NCBI GenBank assembly: GCA_965247355.1 | Contig: OZ252011.1 | Coordinates: 2,418,001-2,482,000 of the forward strand | Length of the DNA: 64,000 nt | Reading direction: 5' to 3' | Origin: RHLJ01 sp965247355 | Lineage (GTDB): Bacteria > Bacteroidota > Rhodothermia > Balneolales > Balneolaceae | Shown here: piece by piece, positions 1 through 6,741 of the stretch | Position numbering within the stretch: the stretch's first letter is position 1 | Layout of the letters: every line of letters begins with the position of its first letter | Notes under the pieces: generated by a model | The model's input: the letters and a program-made list of their open reading frames with translations, nothing else | The model's database searches: none | What the model was told of the DNA's origin: nothing | Program-made: the position numbers and the translations under genes

Positions 1-310
1 GAAGTTCGGGCAACCCTAGTTCTGGATCCCCTTCCTGTAAGCCTTCATGCACTTGATCCCATAGCCTTGTAGTCTTTTTCAGAGAATCAAGCTGCGCTTC
101 CTTTTCAATCGTTTGATATGCTTCTTTTGCGATTTTCTGACTCAGCATTCGCTGCCGGCCGGCAAGATTAATCACCGTAGCATCAAACTTCTGTTCACTC
201 AGGATACGCTGAATTAAAAACTGATTAAAAAGTGTGAGCACTATAACTGTAGATAACCCGATCAGGTACGCACTTTTTTTAGAGAATTTTTTCCCCGACT
301 TATTGCTCAT
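1..310 (-). CDS. Sensor protein with NarX/PilJ-type N-terminal domain (partial, 3' end outside window)
   Basis: Reading leftward from an ATG at 310-308 the frame stays open to the window edge, giving about 103 residues. After a basic start (MSNKSGKKFSKK) there is one membrane segment at about residues 13-30. The motif AGRQRMLSQK follows at about residues 46-55; it is the signature of the periplasmic four-helix sensor domain found in NarX-type nitrate sensors and PilJ-type chemotaxis transducers. The output domain lies outside the window, so it could be a histidine kinase, a diguanylate cyclase or a chemoreceptor. Motif and start are seen directly; the sensory role is inferred from the family. 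Confidence 0.7.
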   Translation of the reverse strand, partial: MSNKSGKKFSKKSAYLIGLSTVIVLTLFNQFLIQRILSEQKFDATVINLAGRQRMLSQKIAKEAYQTIEKEAQLDSLKKTTRLWDQVHEGLQEGDPELGLPEL

Positions 311-493
311 TAAATTGACTAACTTCTTGGGATTAAGCCTTTCCAGTATTCACATACTATTAAAAGCCAAGGCATTAAGATTTAAACTAACATTAAAACT
401 TTCTAACAAAAGAAACGGAACCCGTTATTAATAAGCAATAATTTACATTAGTTTACATTTCAATTGGGTTAATACTTATTAATAATTATCGAC

Positions 494-1042
494 TTAAAGA
501 ATTCTTCGGGTAGTTAGGTAAGCATCGGCCCAATAGCGTTCCTGCAAGCCGGATATCATTACCCCAGAACTGGTTGAAGCATGCAGAAACTGTTCGTTGT
601 TAATCATTACTCCCACATGATAAGAATCCCTCCCTGTTTTAAAGAACACCATATCTCCCAGCTTGATTTTATTCCTTCTCACCGAAGAACCTTCTTTCAT
701 CTGTTCACGAGTATTTCTGGGTAAGTCCATTTCAAAATAATCGGCGAACACAATCTGCATAAATGATGAGCAATCTACCCCATTATAACCTGAGCCTCCC
801 AACACATAAGGAACTCCTTTCCAATCTTTGTAGGCTTGATCCAGAGAAGATTTGATCGCTCTTTCACCTCTGGAAAGCCTGCCCGTATTAACTTCAGGTT
901 CGGGAACTCGTGTTGCAGCAATGGCAACCTGGATCGTTTCTTTCTTTTTTCTCTCTTCCCAAGGAATCGTCCCCCTCTTTACCATTCCACATGAGGACGC
1001 TAAAATTCCAAACAATAGTACCAACGTAAAGCTGCGAATCAT
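494..1042 (-). CDS. NlpC/P60 family lipoprotein, peptidoglycan endopeptidase
   Basis: The 182-residue product starts with a lipoprotein signal (lipobox LASSC, acylated Cys18). A charged linker leads into a NlpC/P60 domain from about residue 65. The catalytic triad is visible as Cys91 (VDCSSF), His142 (SYHVGVM) and His154 (LHAST). Such enzymes cut the gamma-D-Glu to diamino-acid bond of stem peptides; lipidation would place it on the periplasmic side of a membrane. It is transcribed divergently from pdxJ, with about 87 bases between them. The hydrolase class is secure; the exact bond cut is inferred. Confidence 0.9.
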   Translation of the reverse strand: MIRSFTLVLLFGILASSCGMVKRGTIPWEERKKKETIQVAIAATRVPEPEVNTGRLSRGERAIKSSLDQAYKDWKGVPYVLGGSGYNGVDCSSFMQIVFADYFEMDLPRNTREQMKEGSSVRRNKIKLGDMVFFKTGRDSYHVGVMINNEQFLHASTSSGVMISGLQERYWADAYLTTRRIL

Positions 1043-1129
1043 GTATTTAATTTGTTTCTAAAAAATAACGTACCGAATGCCTATTTTCAAAGGAATACTT
1101 AAGAAAGTTGTGATAGAGAATCAGAAGGA

Positions 1130-1864
1130 ATGAATTTACTTGTTAATATCGATCATATAGCTACCCTTAGAAATGCCCGTGGAGAAGGATATCCTATTCC
1201 TGCAGAAGCCGCAAAAATTTGCGAAGAAGCAGGCGCTCACGGAATTGTATTCCACCTACGTGGGGATCGAAGGCATATCATGGATCATGATGTTGAAGCT
1301 CTCAAAGAAACCGTAAAAGGCACTCTCGATTTTGAGATGGCTGCGACAGATGAAATGCTTGATATCCTCAAAAAAACGAACCCTGATTTGTGTACGTTGG
1401 TACCAGAGGGTCGTGAGGAACTTACCACTGAAGGTGGACTCAACATGTCTGTGGTTTTCGATGATTTTAAAGAGAGAGTGTTTCCATCTATACGGGAAAC
1501 AGATATCGAAATCTCTCTTTTCCTTGACCCTAACCTAGAGGATATTAACTTAGCTTTTGAACTTGGAAGTGATGCCGTTGAACTACATACAGGCACCTTT
1601 GCAAATGCTTCTACTAATAAAGAACGTATCATTGAATTAAAAAGATTGAAAGAAGCGGCTTTACAAATTCATGAGCTCGGAATGAAAGTAAATGCCGGTC
1701 ATGGCCTTAATCTCGAAAATCTACCTGTTTTTCTGGATGTAGTTCCACATTTGAATGAAGTAAGTATTGGCCACGCTTTAATTAGCAAATCATTATTCCT
1801 GGGACTCCCCAAAACGGTAAAAGCATATTTAGAAATTATGAGTATTTATGAGGATGTAAAGTGA
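1130..1864 (+). CDS. pdxJ: Pyridoxine 5'-phosphate synthase PdxJ
   Basis: The 244-residue protein matches PdxJ along its whole length. It begins LLVNIDHIATLRNARG and carries the conserved HLRGDRRHI loop and the NAGHGLN phosphate-binding segment. PdxJ is a TIM-barrel enzyme that condenses 1-deoxyxylulose 5-phosphate with 3-amino-2-oxopropyl phosphate to make pyridoxine 5'-phosphate, in the cytoplasm. The stop overlaps the GTG start of era (GTGA), so the two are probably translated from one message. The family size is about 240 residues, so the gene is complete. Confidence 0.97.
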   Translation: MNLLVNIDHIATLRNARGEGYPIPAEAAKICEEAGAHGIVFHLRGDRRHIMDHDVEALKETVKGTLDFEMAATDEMLDILKKTNPDLCTLVPEGREELTTEGGLNMSVVFDDFKERVFPSIRETDIEISLFLDPNLEDINLAFELGSDAVELHTGTFANASTNKERIIELKRLKEAALQIHELGMKVNAGHGLNLENLPVFLDVVPHLNEVSIGHALISKSLFLGLPKTVKAYLEIMSIYEDVK

Positions 1865-2745
1865 GCGATACCCCGCACAAATCAGGTTATGTAGCGATTG
1901 TTGGAAAACCTAATGCAGGTAAATCTACGTTAATGAACCAGATTCTGGGAACTAAGCTTTCCATTACGACGCACAAAGCTCAAACAACCCGACATCAAAT
2001 TGTAGGTATTCACTCTGAGGAAAACGCTCAGGCTATTTTTCTGGATACACCCGGCATCATCAACCCAAAATATGAGCTGCAAAAAGCGATGATGCGCTTT
2101 GTAGAAAAAGCTGAAAAGGATGCGGATATCATTCTTTTTATTGTTGAAGTTTCAGAGAATAATATTCCTGATTATGCATTTGATGAACTTCGAAGATTTC
2201 AGAAAAAAGTAATTCTTGTCATCAACAAAGTAGATTCTGAAGAACAGGAAGTAGTAAATCATTTAAGTGAATTTCTGAATTCCAGGTTTAAGTTTACTGA
2301 TACTGTCTTTGTATCAGCACTAAACGGACAAGGAGTAAAAGGTTTACTTGAAACCATTGTTGATCAACTTCCAAAAGGTCCCCCCTTCTATCCAAAGGAT
2401 GAATTGAGTGAACACCCTGTTCGGTTTTTTGCATCCGAATTAATTCGTGAGCAGTTATTTCTTCAGTATCATGAAGAGCTTCCTTACTCGGCAACAGTTG
2501 AAGTAATTCAATATGAAGAACGCGAAGATTTAGATTATATCAACGCCGAAATTATCGTGAACCGAATGTCACAAAAAGGGATGATTATTGGCAAAGGTGG
2601 GCGAGCTATAAAACAGCTCGGAACTGAAGCACGTAAATCGATTGAAAAGTTTGTTGATCGCAAAGTCTTCCTCGACCTTCATGTCAAAGTCCGGGATAAG
2701 TGGCGCGAAAATGAAAATATGGTCCGGAACTTAGGATACCGTTAA
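1861..2745 (+). CDS. era: GTPase Era, ribosome assembly factor
   Basis: This 294-residue protein has the N-terminal G domain with G1 GKPNAGKS (residues 15-22), DTPG, and NKVD, followed by a C-terminal KH domain with the GKGGRAIK loop. Era binds the 3' end of 16S rRNA and helps 30S maturation. The GTG start overlaps the pdxJ stop by four bases; no later Met would keep the whole G1 motif with a normal N terminus. The last codons (VRNLGYR) reappear in a second, diverged copy about 180 bases downstream, described separately. Confidence 0.97.
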   Translation: MSDTPHKSGYVAIVGKPNAGKSTLMNQILGTKLSITTHKAQTTRHQIVGIHSEENAQAIFLDTPGIINPKYELQKAMMRFVEKAEKDADIILFIVEVSENNIPDYAFDELRRFQKKVILVINKVDSEEQEVVNHLSEFLNSRFKFTDTVFVSALNGQGVKGLLETIVDQLPKGPPFYPKDELSEHPVRFFASELIREQLFLQYHEELPYSATVEVIQYEEREDLDYINAEIIVNRMSQKGMIIGKGGRAIKQLGTEARKSIEKFVDRKVFLDLHVKVRDKWRENENMVRNLGYR

Positions 2746-2835
2746 TCAATTAAAAATATAAACTTAACTCTTTTTTTTCCTAAATTTTTAAACCTAAAAA
2801 AAATTTTCACTCACTGTTGCATCAAAGTTCTTCTC

Positions 2836-2888
2836 GCTCCAATGCTCTGCGTTGGAGCAAGAAGGTTACGACGCAGAGCATCGTAACC
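2836..2888. repeat. Paired-hairpin (REP/BIME-like) repeat with complementary loops
   Basis: Two adjacent perfect hairpins are visible. The first has a 7-bp stem (2836-2842 with 2852-2858) and the 9-base loop TGCTCTGCG. The second has an 8-bp stem (2864-2871 with 2881-2888) and the loop CGCAGAGCA. The two loops are exact reverse complements, so they could kiss or let the whole unit refold. The shape resembles the intergenic REP-type elements with CTCTGCG cores found in many bacterial genomes. It lies between era and its tail remnant. Confidence 0.65.
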
Positions 2889-3020
2889 AGATAAAATGAA
2901 AAATTTGGTTCGGAATTTGGGGTATCGCTAGTCATTGATAAAATTTGATTTAAATAGTATTATTTTCTTAAAATTTATGCTCCCAAAAAAATATTTTGAA
3001 AGGGTATTGCATCAAAGTTC
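2889..3020 (+). pseudogene. Remnant of a second, diverged era 3' end plus flank
   Basis: Bases about 2905-2931 encode LVRNLGYR and a TAG stop, matching the end of era (MVRNLGYR, TAA). Within the last eight codons all but one difference are synonymous third-position changes. About 75 bases after each stop the 14-base word TTGCATCAAAGTTC recurs (2817-2830 and 3007-3020), so the duplication includes the 3' flank with matching spacing. No upstream part of a second era is present. It is non-coding now and may be a recombination scar. Confidence 0.6.
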
Positions 3021-3042
3021 ATCATCCCGTAAGCTTTAAGCA

Positions 3043-3120
3043 ATGAAATTTTCAAATCAACATATCTCTTTTACTCTCGCATGCTGTTGCATGTGTATGT
3101 GCTCAATGTGCACATCCTAA
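3043..3120 (+). CDS. Putative Cys/Met-rich leader peptide of the met operon
   Basis: An ATG-started ORF of 25 codons runs to a TAA at 3118-3120. Residues 14-23 read CCCMCMCSMC, so six Cys and three Met codons sit in ten positions near the end. No strong ribosome site is visible, as is common in this group. It lies about 330 bases before metY and is followed at once by an intrinsic terminator and then a SAM-I riboswitch. The composition and place suggest an attenuation leader that stalls when charged tRNA-Cys or tRNA-Met is scarce. Translation itself is inferred. Confidence 0.65.
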   Translation: MKFSNQHISFTLACCCMCMCSMCTS

Positions 3121-3187
3121 GGGCGAGATATAAATAGTTTTAAAAAACATTAAGCCCTTTTGAATGCAATATCAGAAGGGCTTTTTT
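3075..3187 (+). promoter_or_regulatory. Predicted translation-coupled attenuator (alternative pairings)
   Basis: Four segments can pair in sequence. A (TCTCGC, 3075-3080, just before the Cys codons) pairs with B (GCGAGA, 3123-3128). B (AAGGGC, 3119-3124, over the stop codon) pairs with C (GCCCTT, 3154-3159). C with flanks pairs with D to form the terminator. A ribosome stalled on the first Cys codons would cover A and free B to pair with C, giving read-through. A ribosome that reaches the stop covers B, giving termination. This is the logic of a trp-type attenuator. The pairings are seen; the mechanism is inferred. Confidence 0.55.
3152..3187 (+). terminator. Intrinsic terminator after the leader peptide
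   Basis: A 12-bp stem with one G-U pair (3152-3163 with 3172-3183) closes an 8-base loop and is followed by a T run to 3187. It would end transcription before the riboswitch and metY unless the upstream antiterminator forms. Confidence 0.8.
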
Positions 3188-3228
3188 GTTGGAGTTAGTT
3201 TCAGCGTTCTTTAAAAACATATTGCATT

Positions 3229-3348
3229 CTCATTAAGAAAGGTGGAGGGATCAGGTCCTACGAAGCCTTGGCAACCGTCCGAATTAACATTCGGGAAAGG
3301 TGCTACATCCTGCTCAATGTTTGCTAAGCCGGCATTGGGGAAAATGAG
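3229..3348 (+). promoter_or_regulatory. SAM-I (S-box) riboswitch aptamer
   Basis: The conserved core GGTGGAGGGA, the GCAACC segment and AAGGTGCTACATCCTGC are all present in order. P1 is CTCATT (3229-3234) with AATGAG (3343-3348); P3 is CCGAAT/ATTCGG and P4 is CAATG/CATTG. It binds S-adenosylmethionine and sits directly upstream of metY, as expected for a methionine-biosynthesis operon. An overlapping ORF in this stretch has no support and is a shadow. Confidence 0.93.
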
Positions 3349-3406
3349 TTCGATAGATATTTGGTATAAAAGCCTCGTTCGAATTCATTTTGACGAGGCT
3401 TTTTTT
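3341..3406 (+). terminator. Riboswitch expression platform: terminator with competing antiterminator
   Basis: The terminator stem is 3368-3378 with 3393-3403, followed by T residues to 3406. Its loop strand 3379-3391 can pair over 13 bases, with one G-U, to 3341-3353, which contains the 3' strand of the aptamer P1. With SAM bound, P1 holds that strand and the terminator forms. Without SAM the 13-bp helix can form and block the terminator. This makes it an OFF switch for metY expression. Confidence 0.8.
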
Positions 3407-3450
3407 ATGACAACGAATTTTAATTATCACTCACATAACCAACCAAAATC

Positions 3451-4779
3451 ATGAGCAACGAATTAACCGAAAGAACACTCAAATTTGAAACCCTGCAACT
3501 TCATGCAGGTCAGCAACCAGATCCAACTACCGGCTCACGTGCCGTTCCGATCTACCAGACAACTTCTTATAACTTTAACGATTCAGATCATGCTGCAAAC
3601 CTGTTTGCTCTTCGTGAATTCGGAAATATTTATACTCGAATCATGAATCCAACTTCGGATGTTTTTGAGCAGCGTATTGCTGCTTTGGAAGGAGGAGCCG
3701 CTGCATTAGCTACATCATCCGGACAGGCTGCACAGTTTATTGCTATTACAAATCTGGCGCAGAAAGGAGATAACATTATCTCAACTCAAAATTTGTACGG
3801 TGGAACGTATAACCAGTTTAAAGTTACAATCCCTCGTTTGGGAATTGATGTTCGATTTGCAGCAGAAGACACTGTTGAGGAATTTGAAAAACTAATTGAT
3901 GACGACACCAAAGCATTCTACGTGGAATCCATCGGAAACCCACGAGGTAATGTCGCTGATTTTGAAGGGCTTGCTAAACTGAGCGAGAAATATGGAATTG
4001 CTCTTGTTGTAGACAATACGTTTGGCGCCGGTGGTGCTGTAGTTAAGCCATTACAACATGGAGCAAATGTTGTTACTGCTTCTGCTACAAAATGGATTGG
4101 CGGACATGGAACTTCTATCGGAGGAGTGATTGTGGACGGAGGAAACTTTAACTGGGGCAATGGCCGGTATCCATTATTCACTGAGCCTTCTCCTTCTTAC
4201 CACGGATTGAACTTTTGGGAAGTATTTGGAACGGATGGACCATTCGGGAATATCGCTTTTGCAATACGTGCAAGAGTTGAGGGGCTTAGAGATTTGGGTT
4301 CTTCTCAATCTCCATTTAACAGCTTCCTTCTTCTTCAGGGTCTGGAAACTCTATCTCTCAGAGTTGAGCGACATAACGAAAATGCACTGAAATTAGCCGA
4401 ATGGTTAAAAGAGCAGGATGCAGTGGAGTGGGTAAACTTCACCGGACTTCCTGAGCATGAATATCACGAGCGAGCTAAAAAGTATCTCACTCCTGGACAC
4501 TTTGGTTCTGTTCTCACTTTCGGTGTGAAAGGAGGGTTCGATAATGCAAAGTCTTTCATAAACAATGTTAAGTTGGGAAGTCACCTTGCAAATGTTGGGG
4601 ATGCTAAAACACTGTTAATCCACCCTGCATCAACTACACATCAACAGTTGAATGATGAAGAACAAGCTGCCAGCGGAGTAAAACCGGATCTTATCCGTGT
4701 ATCTGTTGGTATCGAACACATCGATGACATTATCGAAGATTTCGAAAAAGCTTTTGAAGCTGCTGCAGTGCTTTCTTGA
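3451..4779 (+). CDS. metY: O-acetylhomoserine sulfhydrylase (aminocarboxypropyltransferase)
   Basis: The 442-residue protein belongs to the Cys/Met-metabolism PLP enzymes. The PLP lysine is Lys214 in SATKWIGGHG, and the start ETLQLHAGQQPDP is typical of MetY. It makes homocysteine from O-acetylhomoserine and sulfide in the cytoplasm. The long insert between about residues 230 and 280 and the partner metX in the same operon favour MetY over MetB or MetC. It follows a SAM-I riboswitch and a candidate Cys/Met leader, so it should be induced when SAM or sulfur amino acids are low. Confidence 0.95.
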   Translation: MSNELTERTLKFETLQLHAGQQPDPTTGSRAVPIYQTTSYNFNDSDHAANLFALREFGNIYTRIMNPTSDVFEQRIAALEGGAAALATSSGQAAQFIAITNLAQKGDNIISTQNLYGGTYNQFKVTIPRLGIDVRFAAEDTVEEFEKLIDDDTKAFYVESIGNPRGNVADFEGLAKLSEKYGIALVVDNTFGAGGAVVKPLQHGANVVTASATKWIGGHGTSIGGVIVDGGNFNWGNGRYPLFTEPSPSYHGLNFWEVFGTDGPFGNIAFAIRARVEGLRDLGSSQSPFNSFLLLQGLETLSLRVERHNENALKLAEWLKEQDAVEWVNFTGLPEHEYHERAKKYLTPGHFGSVLTFGVKGGFDNAKSFINNVKLGSHLANVGDAKTLLIHPASTTHQQLNDEEQAASGVKPDLIRVSVGIEHIDDIIEDFEKAFEAAAVLS

Positions 4780-4802
4780 AATTTAAAAAAACAGCCTTTG
4801 AA

Positions 4803-4874
4803 GTCATCCTGAAGATACCTTCGAAGGATCTAACCAGATGCCCAACAAGATTCTTCGCTTTCGCTCAGAATGAC
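4803..4874. repeat. Short intergenic repeat with GTCAT...ATGAC ends
   Basis: The element begins GTCATCCTGA (4803-4812) and ends TCAGAATGAC (4865-4874), inverted ends that match at nine of ten bases. Inside are the paired words TTCGAAGGATC and GATTCTTCGC. This resembles the widespread REP/MITE-like intergenic repeats. A relative with the same end signature lies at 27848-27960. Confidence 0.6.
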
Positions 4875-4982
4875 AAATTGAGAAAATAAAAAAAGGATGC
4901 GAGGTCTAGCCACCCCGCATCCTGTAAAAAAACATCCGCAGAAATTCTGCAAACGATTCTACAACACTAAAATAGAAACACA

Positions 4983-5519
4983 ATGAGTACTATAACAACT
5001 GAAATAAACACCATCGATCAAAAATTAAACGAGACCATCTCGAATGTGATCAATCATGTAAAAGAAAATCCAACAGCAAAAGATGTAACCTTCTCGGTAG
5101 ATTCAAAGCTGGAAAAAGGATTTCGATCTGAAATCAATGTCCGGGATTTTCAATTCATCGTTGATGAGCCTGAAAGCCTGGGGGGAGAAAATGAAGCTCC
5201 TAACCCGGTTGAGTATGTGCTTGGAGCACTGGCATCCTGCCAGGAAATTGTAATTAAGGCTTACGCTGGTCAACTCGGAATCGATTTGAAATCAGTTAAA
5301 GTGGAAGCATCCGGAGATCTTGATCTCCAGGGGTTTTTCAATCTCTCAGATGAGCGTCCTGGCTTTAACAACGTTCGATACAAAACTGTGATCTCAACCG
5401 ATGAAACAGATCCTACTAAGCTTCAGCTTTTAAAGAATTTTTCCATCGATCGATGCCCTGTATTAGACATCATTGCTAATCCGGTTCCAGTGAACGGTGA
5501 AGTGGTGTATGTTAGTTAG
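4983..5519 (+). CDS. OsmC/Ohr family protein
   Basis: This 178-residue protein has the OsmC fold signature. The two redox cysteines are Cys86 (LASCQE) and Cys158 (DRCPV), the usual spacing. OsmC/Ohr proteins reduce organic hydroperoxides, and some handle reactive sulfur species. Its position between metY and metX in a sulfide-using pathway suggests a role with sulfane or oxidised sulfur, but that is inference. The region before it (4780-4982) holds a repeat and a hairpin at 4894-4923 that follows an A run, so it is not a terminator for metY. Confidence 0.85.
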   Translation: MSTITTEINTIDQKLNETISNVINHVKENPTAKDVTFSVDSKLEKGFRSEINVRDFQFIVDEPESLGGENEAPNPVEYVLGALASCQEIVIKAYAGQLGIDLKSVKVEASGDLDLQGFFNLSDERPGFNNVRYKTVISTDETDPTKLQLLKNFSIDRCPVLDIIANPVPVNGEVVYVS

Positions 5520-5558
5520 AAACTCACTCACTCATTGCAAAATCAATGAGCGACACAA

Positions 5559-5605
5559 CAAAGTTCGGCAAGACCATTCACTCCGGTTTTGTCGTTCTTT
5601 GTTTT
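5559..5605 (+). terminator. Hairpin with T run between the OsmC gene and metX
   Basis: A 17-base imperfect stem (5559-5575 with 5585-5601, two mismatches and two G-U pairs) is followed by TTTT. It lies within a possible N-terminal extension of metX, which argues that metX starts later, at 5621. It may be a partial terminator that lowers metX expression relative to metY. Confidence 0.5.
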
Positions 5606-5620
5606 AATTTAAACTCAACT

Positions 5621-6670
5621 ATGAGCAAACTTAAGAAGCACTCATTTTCAAATAGCTTTACAACCGAATCCGGTTTTACATTCGATCAGCCAGAAGTAGC
5701 CTATCATACCTGGGGTACTCTTAATGAAAGAAAAGACAATGTAATTCTGGTGATTCATGCCCTTACCGGAAACTCCAATATCGAAGATTGGTTTTCCGGT
5801 TTTTTTGCTGAAAGCAGCCCTGTAAATCTTGATAAGCATTTCGTGATTTGCATGAATATTCCCGGAAGTTGTTATGGTTCGCTGAATCCTTGGAGTATCA
5901 ATCCCAAAACCGGAGAACCATATCGAGGAGAATTCCCTGTATTCACGGTTAGGGATGTAGTGCGATTTCAGCAACTCCTTCTTAACCATCTTGGAATAAA
6001 TAAGATCGAACTTGTGCTTGGCGGTTCTTATGGAGGTATGATTGCCCTTGAATTTATCTTGATGGATGAACGTATCAAAAGCGCCTGTCTGGTAGCAATG
6101 GGTAAAGCTCACTCCCCCTGGGCTATCGGAATTAGTCATGCACAGCGAATGGCATTATATGCCGATCCTAAATGGAATGATGGTTTTTACGAGAAAAATG
6201 ATCCTCCAGCCGATGGACTTGCAGCTGCACGAGCTATGGCTATGATTACTTATCGAACTCCTCAAAACTATGAGGAAAAATTTGGAAGAAACTACAATTC
6301 CGGGAAATCGCTTTTTGAAGTAGAATCGTATCTCCAATACCAGGGACAGAAATTGGTTGATCGGTTTGATGCACTTACCTACGATCGCCTCACAAAATCG
6401 ATGGACACCCATGATGTATCAAAAGGCCGGGGAAGTTTTGAAAAAGTACTGAAGAAAATTGAAATTCCAGTTTTAGTAATGGGAATAGATTCAGATAAAC
6501 TTTACCCCACTTCTGAACAGAAAGAAATGGCAGAACTTATTCCTCAATCAGAGTATCAGGAAATCCAATCTCCTTTCGGACATGATGCATTCCTGATTGA
6601 ATTCGAGCAGATTAATGAGCATTTAACCACCTTCATAAAAAATAAAAGAGCTTCGAAATTACTTTCTTAA
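5621..6670 (+). CDS. metX: Homoserine O-acetyltransferase
   Basis: From the ATG at 5621 the protein has 349 residues, the normal MetX length. An earlier in-frame ATG at 5546 would add 25 residues encoded by a terminator-like hairpin, so it is rejected. This is an alpha/beta hydrolase-fold enzyme with nucleophile Ser136 in GGSYGG, an acid in the VMGIDSDKLYP segment and His321 in GHDAF. It acetylates homoserine with acetyl-CoA to supply MetY. Tyr in place of the usual Met after the nucleophile is a mild oddity. Discrimination between acetyl and succinyl transfer rests on the metY partner. Confidence 0.93.
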   Translation: MSKLKKHSFSNSFTTESGFTFDQPEVAYHTWGTLNERKDNVILVIHALTGNSNIEDWFSGFFAESSPVNLDKHFVICMNIPGSCYGSLNPWSINPKTGEPYRGEFPVFTVRDVVRFQQLLLNHLGINKIELVLGGSYGGMIALEFILMDERIKSACLVAMGKAHSPWAIGISHAQRMALYADPKWNDGFYEKNDPPADGLAAARAMAMITYRTPQNYEEKFGRNYNSGKSLFEVESYLQYQGQKLVDRFDALTYDRLTKSMDTHDVSKGRGSFEKVLKKIEIPVLVMGIDSDKLYPTSEQKEMAELIPQSEYQEIQSPFGHDAFLIEFEQINEHLTTFIKNKRASKLLS

Positions 6671-6741
6671 TAGTAAAATTTTCCGATTCATTTTCTAATA
6701 AAAAAATATTACTCTGTTTTTCATTAGATAAATGATTCCTT

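Noticed and set aside
852..1061. Plus-strand ORF opposite the NlpC/P60 gene
   Set aside because: It is antisense to a well-supported gene and has no recognisable features.
3242..3454. 70-residue ORF before metY
   Set aside because: It covers the SAM-I riboswitch and its terminator; the sequence is explained by RNA structure and the frame has no protein-like features.
4894..4923. Hairpin after metY as its terminator
   Set aside because: The A run is on its left side, so on the plus strand no T run follows; it would end a minus-strand transcript, and none is expected here.
5546..5620. N-terminal extension of metX
   Set aside because: The extra residues come from a terminator-like hairpin, and MetX proteins begin at the position of the ATG at 5621.
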